In this document: piece by piece, positions 10,630 through 21,100 of the stretch | Numbering within the stretch: the first letter of the stretch is position 1 | Layout: each line of letters starts with the position of its first letter | Origin: Neoarius graeffei | Lineage: Eukaryota > Chordata > Actinopteri > Siluriformes > Ariidae | Reading direction: 5' to 3' | DNA: 64,000 bases | Assembly (NCBI RefSeq): GCF_027579695.1 | Contig: NC_083571.1 | Coordinates: forward strand, 33,956,443 to 34,020,442 | Program-made: the position numbers and the translations under genes | Notes under the pieces: generated by a model | Told to the model about the DNA's origin: nothing | The model's database searches: none | What the model saw: only the letters and a program-made list of their open reading frames with translations

Positions 10630-10815
10630 TCAGACATGTAAAAAGAAACTGAATAAGTTTAACTCACATTTCATGGCACTAATCGGCAAGTTCAACTCCA
10701 AGCATAGGTCAACCATCACCGCTTCAGCACGGGTCACGTTCCGTGTCTTTTCACCCACAGATTTCGTAAAAAACTGCTGGATACCCCCAGATTTACTTTC
10801 CGCCAGACTTGCCAT
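10630..10815 (-). CDS. Transposase fragment downstream of the BED finger
   Basis: The frame starts at the SINE target repeat with MASLAESKSGGIQQFF and continues TRAEAVMVDLCLELNLPIS. The second motif matches the TRAEV...HNLPL region that follows the finger in a fish hAT-like transposase. Before the SINE arrived, this sequence joined the finger exon at 11202 through YAEM/ASLAE. The frame degenerates after 'LPIS'. It is a plain DNA-transposon remnant. Confidence 0.6.
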   Translation of the reverse strand: MASLAESKSGGIQQFFTKSVGEKTRNVTRAEAVMVDLCLELNLPISAMKCELNLFSFFLHV

Positions 10816-10823
10816 TTCAGCAT

Positions 10824-11200
10824 CTCATCTCATCTCATTATCTCTAGCCGCTTTATCCTTCTACAGGGTCGCAGGCAAGCTGGAGCCTATCCCAGCTGAC
10901 TACGGGTGAAAGGCGGGGTACACCCTGGACAAGTCGCCAGGTCATCACAGGGCTGACACATAGACACAGACAACCATTCACACTCACATTCACACCTACG
11001 GTCAATTTAGAGTCACCAGTCAACCTAACCTGCATGTCTTTGGACTGTGGGGGAAACTGGAGCACCCGGAGGAAACCCACGCGGACACGGGGAGAACATG
11101 CAAACTCCGCACAGAAAGGCCCTCGCCGGCCACGGGGATCGAACCCAGGACCTTCTTGCTGTGAGGCGACAGCGCTAACCACTACACCACCGTGCCGCCC
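10824..11200 (-). mobile_element. tRNA-derived SINE, copy 2
   Basis: Same family and orientation as the copy at 6862. Flanked by an exact 12-bp repeat CCATTTCAGCAT (10812-10823 and 11201-11212). It interrupts the transposase of the surrounding 9947-12446 element and so is younger than that element. Confidence 0.92.
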
Positions 11201-11201
11201 C

Positions 11202-11396
11202 CATTTCAGCATACTCCATATTTTTTTTTTTTTTGGAGTTGACATGCCGCGTGCAGTCATCGCGACCACCATGAGTGATGTTAATGTCAGTTCTACACAG
11301 TTTGCAGTGCGCATATCCATTGCCCTTTTGACTGGGTGTAATGCACGGCCATTCTACCGTATATCGTGGGAGGAACACCTGAGACCTGTGTTTCAC
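11202..11396 (-). CDS. BED-type zinc-finger exon of a DNA transposase
   Basis: Minus-strand frame with VEWPCITPSQKGNGYAHCKL, CRTDINITHGGRDDCTRHV and a basic tail. Cys-x2-Cys and the paired His/His spacing fit the BED-like DNA-binding finger of fish hAT-type transposases, where 'HGGR.D...H' is a recurring signature. It is interrupted by the SINE at 10824-11200, whose target repeat CCATTTCAGCAT lies at both borders. Confidence 0.65.
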
Positions 11397-11417
11397 TTGT
11401 CCCGATACTGTGAGGCC

Positions 11418-12139
11418 AAGTTTACATTAGACCGTATCTGTCTCGTTTTCTTCGCGGATGCACTGTCCGTTTACATTGAAACGCCTGGAAACGGGAATCC
11501 ACCAGGGTCCACGTATTCAATCCAGATCGTGTCTGATCCGGTGCTGTGTAAACATTGAGAATACACGGATACGCTGTGCTGAGCTCTAGCTGGCACCGTC
11601 ATTGGACAACGTCACTGTGACATCCACCTTCCTGATTCGCTGGCGTTGGTCATGTGACGCGACTGCTGAAAAACGGCGCGGACTTCCGCCTTGTATCACC
11701 TTTCATTAAAGAGTATAAAAGTATGAAAATACTGCAAATACTGATGCAAATACTGCCCATTGTGTAGTTATGATGGTCTTTAGGCTTGCCATCCTTCCAC
11801 TTGCAAGTGGTAAGTGACTTGCGCACAGCGGCTCAGTCCCGAATCACTGCTCGTGCACTACACTCGCACGCTGTGTGAGCTGCGCAGGGCCGGAGTGCGC
11901 ACCCTCCAGAGGGCACTCGCTGTTCAGGGCGGAGTGATTTGGAGCGCAGCCGCTGAGGAGGAAGCGATGAGCCGCACTGACACATTTCAACTTACGTGCC
12001 GAATTAGTCATGTGATTAGCGTATCCGTGTATTGGCGTTGCTGTGTGCACGCGAATCGTGTATTGGCGTTGCTGTGTGCACACTAATCGTTTTTAAAAAC
12101 GTTAATCTGATGATCCGCTGATACGGTCTAATGTAAACC
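11418..12139. mobile_element. MITE with AGTTTACATTAGACCGTATC ends
   Basis: Inverted ends: AGTTTACATTAGACCGTATC on the left and GATACGGTCTAATGTAAAC on the right, about 720 bp apart. The interior has two tandem copies of a CGTGTATTGGCGTTGCTGTG block (about 12026-12080). No coding capacity is seen. The flanks do not give a clear target duplication, so the superfamily is open. Confidence 0.6.
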
Positions 12140-12446
12140 CCACCTGAGTGTTTCATTTCCACGATTGAGAAGCAGCACCATGTGTGTGTGATGCCGAGCG
12201 AAAATAGCGCGAACAAATGTGCGGTATCTGCGCATGTCACACACAGCATGTGTGGTTGTCATAAAAACAAATGGCCGTGAATCGCGCATGGATTGAAAAA
12301 GTCGCTTGGACATTTAAAAACAACTCACTGGAATTTTTTAAGACTTTATAATAATTCCGTACAGAATAACACTGTTTGCCGTAACATCGTATTTATGTAA
12401 CTTTTCCGTACAAAATACGGCCAATCCGTACTAGTAGGCATCTCTG

Positions 12447-12823
12447 CAATTTGCAGGAGGTAATGGCATGAAAGGAATGATAGTGTAAAGAGTGCAGCTA
12501 AGAGAAATCAGAGCTGCGTAAAAAGCGAGAGGCAGAGAGCAGAAATGAAACTGAACGGGGCGGGAGGTAGGTTAGAGCAGTCACCGTAAGTTGGCATTTA
12601 GAGTGAGGGCACACAATTTTACCTTTCCATCCTTGCTTTAAAATTGTGATTTTCGGCATACACAAATAATGATGGCACAAAATCTGGACTGCTCGAGTCA
12701 AGCGAGACCTCTCCTACAAACAAAATTGCATGCAAAGCTAAGTTAACATGCTAACAATATTCATTACATTGTGTAACTATGACCCAGCTAATCAGACAAA
12801 CGTTACCAAAGTATTTTGCTACA
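12447..12823. other. No gene seen
   Basis: Sequence between the 9947-12446 element and the THAP exon. It is probably the body of the Kolobok-type element whose right end is at 13178, but no left end or further exon could be recognised. Confidence 0.4.
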
Positions 12824-13078
12824 TCAATAAACGAAGATTAGAAAGAATAAAAAAGAAAGATTTAATAAATAGCCTGATCTTATCTGTGATGAAGTGGGCG
12901 CTGCAAACCCGCGCATAGTACTTTCATCCCAGTCTACACGTTTGATGGCTTGTAGCCATAGACGTCGGCGATTTTTTTGGAATGGGTGAGATGATCCTGC
13001 TGGAATTCTGAACATTTTAACCCCATCACTGCTACGATTCTGACACCCGACAACACAACAACTAGGCATTTCTTCCAA
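12824..13078 (-). CDS. THAP zinc-finger exon, third THAP element
   Basis: Starts MEEMPSCCVVGCQNRSSDGV and continues KMFRIPAGSSHP then RRRLWLQAIKRVDW. This is the first half of a THAP domain: paired Cys (CCVVGC), hydrophobic FRIP and the invariant Trp. The second Cys/His pair is not visible before the frame runs into AT-rich sequence, so an exon boundary near 12915 or a truncation is likely. The adjoining right end of the element, CCT followed by TTAA (13176-13182), supports a Kolobok assignment. Confidence 0.6.
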   Translation of the reverse strand: MEEMPSCCVVGCQNRSSDGVKMFRIPAGSSHPFQKNRRRLWLQAIKRVDWDESTMRGFAAPTSSQIRSGYLLNLSFLFFLIFVY

Positions 13079-13144
13079 ATATTTCTTCTCGTCTCTACCG
13101 TCGCTGAGTCTTTTTTGGGTCCAGGCTGCGCGCGCAATTTCCTC

Positions 13145-13450
13145 TTACGTATGAATGACGTTTACTGCGAAGGGACCTTTAAAGTTTGATGAAGTCAGTT
13201 TCAGGCTTTGGCAGTCCTGTGTGAAGTTGGCACCCCATATCTTGAAAATTTGAATAAAAACCTTTTCATTCGTTTGTGCATCGTTTGTGCAAGAGGTCTT
13301 TGGCAGCCCTGCATAGTCACTTGAAAATGCATCTTTGTCCACTTCGTAGGGGTCAAGTCCCCCAATCAAGGCCAGTTTGGCTGCATACCATTGTCGTGAG
13401 ATGTCGTCTAATGTATCTATATATTTCTGTTTGCTTGATTTTGCTGACAT
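13145..13450 (-). CDS. YqaJ-type transposon protein, N-terminal part, disrupted
   Basis: Minus-strand frame MSAKSSKQKYIDTLDDISR, then YAAKLALIGGLDPYEVDK, then DYAGLPK. It shares the layout of the exon at 9543 (helix, 'KL.L.GG.DPY', 'LP'), which I associate with fish transposon genes encoding SWIM and YqaJ-like nuclease domains. The frame is genuine only to about 13183: there it meets TTAA and the right end of the THAP element, which inserted into it. The last residues are transposon sequence. Confidence 0.5.
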   Translation of the reverse strand: MSAKSSKQKYIDTLDDISRQWYAAKLALIGGLDPYEVDKDAFSSDYAGLPKTSCTNDAQTNEKVFIQIFKIWGANFTQDCQSLKLTSSNFKGPFAVNVIHT

Positions 13451-13465
13451 TGATCTTTATTTTAG

Positions 13466-13828
13466 GGCGGCACGGTGGTGTAGTGGTTAGCGCTGTCGCC
13501 TCACAGCAAGAAGGTCCTGGGTTCGAGCCCCAGGGCCGGCGAGGGCCTTTCTGTGTGGAGTTTGCATGTTCTCCCCGTGTCCGCGTGGGTTTCCTCCGGG
13601 TGCTCCGGTTTCCCCCACAGTCCAAAGACATGCAGGTTAGGTTAACTGGTGACTCTAAATTGACCGTAGGTGTGAATGGTTGTCTGTGTCTATGTGTCAG
13701 CCCTGTGATGACCTGGCGACTTGTCCAGGGTGTACCCCGCCTTTCGCCCGTAGTCAGCTGGGATAGGCTCCAGCTTGCCTGCGACCCTGTAGAAGGATAA
13801 AGCGGCTAGAGATAATGAGATGAGATGA
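13466..13828 (+). mobile_element. tRNA-derived SINE, copy 3
   Basis: Plus-strand copy. Head GGCGGCACGGTGGTGTAGTG with A box, B box (GGTTCGAGCCC), body, and ATGAG tail. Exact 14-bp target repeat GATCTTTATTTTAG (13452-13465 and 13829-13842). It lies just upstream of the YqaJ-type ORF start. Confidence 0.92.
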
Positions 13829-14149
13829 GATCTTTATTTTAGAAAACTGATTATATAACTTCATAAATTCGTCCGGGATAACGTAGCCGGTAGTGGCAAT
13901 GGTCCGTTTTGTTTGCCCCCCAAGATGGCAGCTGGGGGACGTTCCCCGGAATGCCGTGACGTCAGTGAAAACTATCTATAGAAACAGCTCATTCGTAGGA
14001 ATGAATACGTAACTGTTTATATGGTGAAGTTTTCGGTAAGACGTTTATTTAACATTTATGGAAGGAGTCTCCAGTGTCGACACACTTTGCAGTTTCTCGG
14101 TAACATGACGACAAACTGCGGTTTGTTTGTTTTTTTTGTCTTAACTTCA

Positions 14150-14461
14150 TTCATCTCATTATCTCTAGCCGCTTTATCCTTCTACAGGGTCGCAGGCAAG
14201 CTGGAGCCTATCCCAGCTGACTACGGGCGAAAGGCGGGGTACACCCTGGACAAGTCGCCAGGTCATCACAGGGCTGACACATAGACACAGACAACCATTC
14301 ACACCTTCGGTCAATTTAGACTGTGGGGGAAACCGGAGCACCCGGAGGTTTCACACAGGGAGAACATGCAAACTCTGCATAGAAAGGCCCTCGTCGGCCA
14401 CTGGGCTCGAACCCGGACCTTCTTGCTGTGAGGCGACAGCGCTAACCACTACACCACCTGC
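14150..14461 (-). mobile_element. tRNA-derived SINE, copy 4, internally deleted
   Basis: Minus-strand copy, shorter than the others because parts of the central body around 14310-14350 are missing. Flanked by CTTAACTTCA (14140-14149 and 14462-14471). It sits in the older dispersed repeat also seen near 33480. Confidence 0.88.
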
Positions 14462-14471
14462 CTTAACTTCA

Positions 14472-14920
14472 AGAGATAGAAATAAAGGGACTGGTGAGAG
14501 AATTTCCGTTGATAGCTGCTATAATGTAAGTGAGAACATGAGCTAACTTGTTTCATAGACTTTCTTATAGCTATAATAAACATAGCTATATGTCGAGAAA
14601 ATGTAAAACTGTGTGGTCTAAGAGGAATGAATGAATAAATTATTCAGGACATGCTATCGTAGGACAGTAATCAACTTCATATCGAGCTACATTACACATC
14701 CTGTGGTCTTGTATTCCTTACATTTTGTATAATTTATTAAAATATTTATGTCACCTTCATATTTTCTTCTCTACACTGGAATGTTTTCTAGGAATGTTAT
14801 AACTTGCTTTATTACTCTCGTAAAAGCTGTAAATTTAGTTTATGGGTCTCTAAACTATAAGTAGAGTGTTCTACAAACACACTAAAAATTTAAAGAAACA
14901 TATTAAACGACGTTAAATTG
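14472..14920. repeat. Right part of an old dispersed repeat
   Basis: Contains ATAGCTGCTATAATGTAAGT, shared with 33551-33572. Otherwise AT-rich, with no gene. Confidence 0.4.
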
Positions 14921-14939
14921 ATATTTGATGTTTTTACAC

Positions 14940-15142
14940 ATTAATGTTTTGACCTGTTGCCTCAGCAAAGCGGTTCCCGCTTTCAGCCAATCACGTGTCC
15001 GTGCTGCGCTCTTCGCAATGAATATTCATGAGCTTCCTGTTACCCCGGAACAAGCTCCTTGACGTGTTGTGATACGTCATCTGTAATGGCTGCTTCCTGA
15101 TGACGCCTGCTGGGCTAGTGTTGGAGATTTTAGTCCGATAAA
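14940..15142 (+). promoter_or_regulatory. UFSP2 promoter and 5' UTR
   Basis: GC-richer DNA just upstream of the ATG-only exon. Visible candidate sites are a CCAAT box (14987-14991) abutting an E-box CACGTG (14992-14997), the octamer-like ATGAATATTCAT (15018-15029), an ETS-like CTTCCTG, and a cluster of CRE-like TGACG/CGTCA words between 15060 and 15105. No TATA box is seen, as expected for a housekeeping gene. The transcription start is not determinable. Confidence 0.55.
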
Positions 15143-18100
15143 ATGGTATGTAATATGTTTCTGACGGAAATACGTCACTGTTTATAAATATTTAATGCGC
15201 ATGCTTGGATAGAATAACGTTTGTCTGGTTACTTTTGAGATTAACGCTATTACATGAGCTGAATCACAAATGGCTCGGTTCTTCCTACAGAAGTGCACTG
15301 TACACAGTTTAAAGTTAACCGCGTGTGCACACTATGTAGGGAGGGTTATGCTCCCTTTAGAGCGGTTTGAGAGCCTCCTTCGTTGCTGGAGTAAATGCTT
15401 TATTTTACCAGCTATCACAATTGTATTTATGTCTCTTTTTTTTTGTATTTTATCAGGTGCTGACAGAAAATAAGTTTATTTTTCGACTAAAGGGTGTTTT
15501 GGAGTTTTCCTGCCAGCTTGACAGCTCCACTGGTAAAGTTGCCTTGGCTAAACTATAGAGGCTTGGTGATATAACGGTACAACGGTATACCGGGATAAAT
15601 GAATCTAATCTCATCTAATGATACCGTTAAAGACAATCTCTGCAAAATTGTGTTGTTTGGTAATATTCTGCATGATCAATCAGTATTAGGATCATTTTTA
15701 AAACCTTAAAATGCAAGATCTGCTAAACATGCAGTTGCAGTCAGAAGTTTACATACACAGGCGCATCTCCCATAACCCGGGACGGAACAGTACCATCACG
15801 TATTTTAATGTGCGGTCATTCCACGTCAATTCAACCGGGGCCCGCGCACTTAGGTCTCAAAAAATTCTGAAAAAAATCACCAGATGTACCCATGTTACCT
15901 AGGAGAAACACTGTAAATTTATTTGAATGTAAGATGTAAACTTTCCATGTTACAGCCAGTTTTACTGGGGGAGGGGGGGTCAATTTTGTTCAGACTTTTT
16001 TTTTTGTCAAAGTTCACAAGTCCATAGCTCAAGAACTAAACCATGTAGGAGGCTCAAATTTTGCATGCTGGTACATAAATAGGAATAGTATGTAGCAAAA
16101 CTGTCATTTTGGGTCTGGATGATCCTGCATGGTCATAGCACTCCCTCAAAGATGATCAAAATTTTATTGGAGTGTTTGGCTGTGCTCTGTTTAGGCCTTC
16201 AGAAGACATATTTTTACCCAACATAGGCTCTTGATTTTTTTCCCTTATTGAGATAAGTAGAAACACTCAAAAAAAGCAATAAACAGAAAGGAAACTCTAT
16301 CAGTGTTTGAACAGAAGACCTCACAAGTCTGACAAATCATTTTGGATGTCATTTTCAGAGCACCGTGACACCTTGTGGGAATGTGCGCAGATTTAAAAAA
16401 ATTTTTCTTCTTTATTCTCAATGATCCCTCCTTTTTAAAAACACCAATTTGGCTTGTCTTACTCGAATCTCTCTCTTTTTTTTTTTTCCACCCTGAACAT
16501 GGGCAAAATGCACCATTTGAGAGCAATATGTTTTCTGTAACATTAATGTAAAGAGTAAATAACCAAAGGCCAATTTTGCCCTGACATGATCACCTGAGAG
16601 TGCCTGTGCAGGGGTGGAGGGATCCTTTTCAATTTCAATGATTCAGTGATTTTAGGGGCACCTGTGGTTACTCTCAATATTGAGAGTAAAATCACTGAAT
16701 CATCTTTTACCCCTTTTCCACCAGATCAGTTCCAGGGCTGGTTTGGGGCTGGTGCTGGTTCACAACTCGTTCAACTTGTGAGCCAGCTGAGAGCTTTTCC
16801 ATAGCTTGCGGTGCTAAGCGGAGCCACGTCATTACGTCGCTGTATACGTCATTACGTCGCTGTATACGTCAGTTACGTCGCTACGTTTGCATAAACCTTG
16901 GCGCAAATATCGAAGCAAAAACAACGCGGAAGAAGCAGCAGCAACAACAACAACAATAATAATAATAATGGATGACTTCGCGTTTGTACAACTGCTGCTT
17001 CTCGCCGTTTAAAAATGGCGATCTTTTGCGGTCTTATTGTTGTTGGTCTTAACAACTCTGCCCCCCCTGCTGACGTAAGCGGTTCTTTCCTCTGGCCCAG
17101 CAGAGAGTTGGTGCTAGCCTGGAACCGGTTTTTCTGGCCCCAGAGCCAGTTCTTTGTCAGTGGAAACAGAAAACCCGGTTCCAAACTAGGCACTGGCCCC
17201 GAACCAGCCCTGGAACTGCTTTGGTGGAAAAGGGGCATTTGAGGGAGTGCTATGACCATGCAGGATCATCCAGACCCAAAATGACAGTTTTGCTACATAC
17301 TATTTCTGTACCAGCATGCAAAATTTGAGCCTCCTACATGGTTTAGTTCTTGAGCTATGGGCTTGTGAACTTTGACAAAAAAAAAAAAAAAGCGTCTGAA
17401 CAAAATTGACACCCCCCTCCCCCAGTAAAACTGGCTGTAACATGGAAAGTATACATCTTGCATTCAAATAAATTTACAGTGTTTCTCCTAGGTAACATGG
17501 GTACATCTGGTGATTTTTTTTTTTTTTTCTTCAGAATTTTTTTGAGACCTAAGTGTGTGGGCCCCGGTTGAATTGACATGGAATGACCTTGTGGTGTCAC
17601 GTCATCTCATCTCATTATCTGTAGCCGCTTTATCCTGTTCTACAGCGTTGCAGGCAAACTGGAGCCTATCCCGGCTGACTATGGGCGAAAGGCGGGGTAC
17701 ACCCTGGACAAGTCGCCAGGTCATCACAGGGCTGACACATATACCCCTTTTCCACCAAATCAGTTCCAGGGCTGGTTTGGAGCCAGTTCTGGTTCACAAC
17801 TCGTTCAACTTGCGAGCCAGCTGAGAACCAGTTTGCTTTTCCATAGCTCGCGGTGCTAAGCGGAGCCACATCATTACGTCGCTGTATACGTCAGTTACGT
17901 CACTACGTTTGCATAAACCTTGGCGCGAATATCAAAGCAAAAACAACACGGAAGAAGCAGCAGCGGCAACAACAATAATGGATGACTTCGCGTTTGTACA
18001 GCTGCTGCTTCTCGTCGCTTAAAAATGGTGATCTTTCGCGGTCTTGTTATTGTTGTTGGTCTTAACAACTCCGCCCCCCAGCTGACGTAAGTGGTTCTTT

Positions 18101-21100
18101 CCTCTGGCCCAGCAGAGAGTTGGTGCTAGCCTGGAACCGGTTTTTCTGGCCCCAGAGCCAGTTCTTTGTCAGTGGAAACAGAAAACCCGGTTCCAAACTA
18201 AGCACTGGCCCCGAACCAGCCCTGGAACTGCTTTGGTGGAAAAGGGGCAATAGACACGGACAACCATTCACACCTACGGTCAATTTAGAGTCACCAGTTA
18301 ACCTAACCTGTATGTCTTTGGACTGTGGAGGAAACTGGAGCACCCGGAGGAAACCCACGCAGACACGGGGAGAACATGCAAACTCCGCACAGAAGGGCCC
18401 TCGCCGGCCACGGGGCTCGAACCCAGGACCTTCTTGCTGTGAGGCGACAGCGCTAACCACTACACCACCGTGCCGCCCGTGGCGTCACGTATTTTCTTAT
18501 ATTTGTTTTCCAGGTTTTTATATGCTGTTCTGTCCCGCAATACCATTTTTGTGACATTTATTTACATAATGTATAATCTTACCTTTTTTGTTCCAGTTTC
18601 ACAGAGACATCCGTCACGTCCACCATTTTATTAATCGGTACTTACATTAGTCATCCTGCCTTTATAGATGAACCCGTCCCGTCATGTATGATAAATAAAG
18701 TTAGAAGAAAAACAAAATATGTTGTTTAGTTGTTGTATTGTCAAAACATATAACTTAACTGCTATTTATTCATCTATTTTACAATTTCTTGCCTCTTCCC
18801 CTGCCTCTGCCTTTTCATTTCTTCAGCTGACATTGTATACATTTCAAGTTCTTATCTTTTTTTTACCTGTGCTTCTGTTTTATGACCCACGTTTTCACAA
18901 TCAGTGTGAAACCACATTTTACTCGAGATGGCGCTCGTTCCGCCACACGGGATTTCTTTGTGACGTCACACCAAGGTATATTCCATAATTGACGTTCCGG
19001 GCTTTTAGATCAATTTCGATTGAAAATATCATGAATAGAACGTTAATACAATGTGACTGGATACAATAATACTGGATAATCAAAGAATACATGACAGTGA
19101 TACGTGTGAGTACAAGATGAAATCCTGAATATTTAGAAAGCGTAACATTATTGTAATGTACTGTCCCGTTCCGGTTCATACCGTACTTTCCATACCGGGT
19201 TATGGGAGACACCTACACAGGCATGAACGTCATCATGGACATGAATGTCATGGCAATATTAGGCTTTCAATTATTTCTTTGAAGTGATCTTTTTCTGTTG
19301 CAGAATGATTTTACAGCACACATCTTGAATTAAAAAAAATTGGTGCACAAGTTTTAATTTATTTTGGGTTTTCTGAAATCAACACAGGATCAAAATTATA
19401 CATACAACCATTTAGATAATTAATTCTGTGGTGCTGAAAGTTCCAAAATGTCTTAACTTGCTGAGGCCTCTTAACTTCCTGTTAGTGATGATGACTGACA
19501 GCTGGTAGCTTCTCTATGCACAACGTAAAAAGTATTTGTTTGACACTCATTGGATTGACCAACAAACAGTACAGTGGGAAAGTCCAAGGAGCTCGGTGCA
19601 GATCTGAGAAAGACGATCACTGATCTAAACACTTGGGAATGTCTCTTGGAGCCATTTCTAAATGACCAGAGATTCCAAGACTATCAATTCAAACAACTGT
19701 ACGTACGCAAATACAAGTTATTGGGAGGTGAAGCCATATTGCTGGAAGAAGATACAAACTGTCCCCCTAAGCCAAGAGGAAATTGGTTCAGATGCTCAGG
19801 AACCACCAAGGCACAGGCCTGCCATGAACAGGAAGCTGCCAGAACACTGTCTACAGTCAAGTGAGTTTTACATCACTTTAGACTGAGAGACCGCTGTCAA
19901 AGAAAGAAGCTCCTACTCCAAAATTAACACCTTAAAGTTTAACTAACTTTGCCGCTGACCACAAGATCGAGTTGTTTGGCCACCATAACCAGAGGTATAG
20001 AGGAACACTGTACCAAATGGAAAGCATGGTGGTGGTAGCATCATACTGTGGGGCAGTTTTTTTTTTTTCCTGCCAGGGGAACTGGTAGCCTGGGAAATCC
20101 CATGCTGCTTTGCACAATCGTTCTGATCTGAAAAGACAGCATGGAAACTATGGTCTAAAGGCTCGCCTGAGTTAGGGAGCCAATCAGAGAGTGGGGAGGG
20201 GTGGAAAGACGGTGACGCGTACTACTCGACAAACGGAAGCTTGTAGTTTATTTGGGACTGTTTACGGATCACATTTAACATGGCGGCGAGCGATACGAAC
20301 CAAACTTTCGATCAAGCTTTGTCTTGCACAAACGGCAGTAATCGTTCGGTGCCATTGTTTTCCTATTTTTGTTTTGCCTTCTCTTTCTCTTTCCTTCTCT
20401 TCTTCGCCTCTTCGTCGCTCTAACTACGTCACCGGGTACAACTGCCATGATTGGCCATGGGCTACGTATACGCCAAATGATAGACCTTCGCAACGTCCAA
20501 TAAACGGCCGTTGACAATCGTAAACCACACCTCCCCTACGAGAAATTCAATAGGCGGATTCCAGACCATATTTCACTTGTGATATGGTCTGGTGTTAACC
20601 AGACTAGGGAACTGGTGCATTGGATGGAATAATGAAGAAGAAGAAGGACTGCCTCAGAATCTTCAGCATAATCTCAAACCATCAGAAACTTGGACACGGT
20701 TGGGTGTTTCAACAGGACAGTAACCCCAAACACACATCAGAGCTGGTTGTGGAGGATAAGGTAGGCTAACATTAAGCTTAAAATAAGTCCTGACCTCGAC
20801 TCTATTGAAAATGTGTGGACTGTGCTTAAAAGTTGGGTCGGTGCCAGGGGAAACCCACATTTAATTTCTAACCAGAATTCTACCAGAAGCTTATTGATGG
20901 CTACCAAAAGCGTCTGGTCAAGGTAAAGGGACATGCAATCAAATGTTAGGTGTGCTGTATGTGTATTTTTGAATTTGTATGTATAACGTTGCTTGTAGAA
21001 ATCCCAAAATAAATGAGGACTTTTGCACCAAATTCTTGTTCGTTATATCATGTACATATCGCTGTTTCATTTCTTTAGAAGCCTACGGACAGAGCTCCAT

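Larger units (their letters stand above)
9947..12446 (-). mobile_element. hAT-like DNA transposon with BED-type finger, 6-bp target repeat
   Basis: Inverted ends CAGAGATGCCTAC (9947-9959) and GTAGGCATCTCTG (12434-12446) are flanked by CAATTT on both sides (9941-9946 and 12447-12452). Transposase remnants lie on the minus strand at 11202-11396 and 10630-10811, once joined where a SINE (10824-11200) now sits. A second insertion, 11418-12139, lies upstream of the finger exon. A 6-bp duplication is short for hAT (usually 8), so IS3EU/Dada-like or a decayed 8-bp site should be considered. Confidence 0.65.
15762..19213. mobile_element. Non-autonomous hAT element, exact 8-bp target repeat
   Basis: Inverted ends CGCATCTCCCATAACCCGG (left) and CCGGGTTATGGGAGACACC (right), flanked by TACACAGG on both sides (15754-15761 and 19214-19221). 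An 8-bp duplication points to hAT. No transposase is visible. Most of its length is later insertions: the inverted-repeat element 15813-17589 and the SINE 17602-18478. Confidence 0.85.
15732..21058. mobile_element. Tc1-like transposon in UFSP2 intron 2, repeatedly interrupted
   Basis: Left end CAGTTGCAGTCAGAAGTTTA at 15732, the same family as the element at 31651. The left end is split after 29 bp by a hAT element (15762-19213); the body resumes at 19222 and holds decayed transposase. Recognisable pieces include [13 protein letters not shown] near 19574, and a second split by a 9-bp-target element at 20086-20606. The right end decays before 21058, shortly before UFSP2 exon 3. The mobile enzyme is dead. 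Confidence 0.8.

Noticed and set aside
13466-13560. tRNA-like head with A and B boxes
   Set aside because: It is the start of a SINE present in at least nine copies, flanked by target repeats and lacking a foldable cloverleaf of a functional tRNA.
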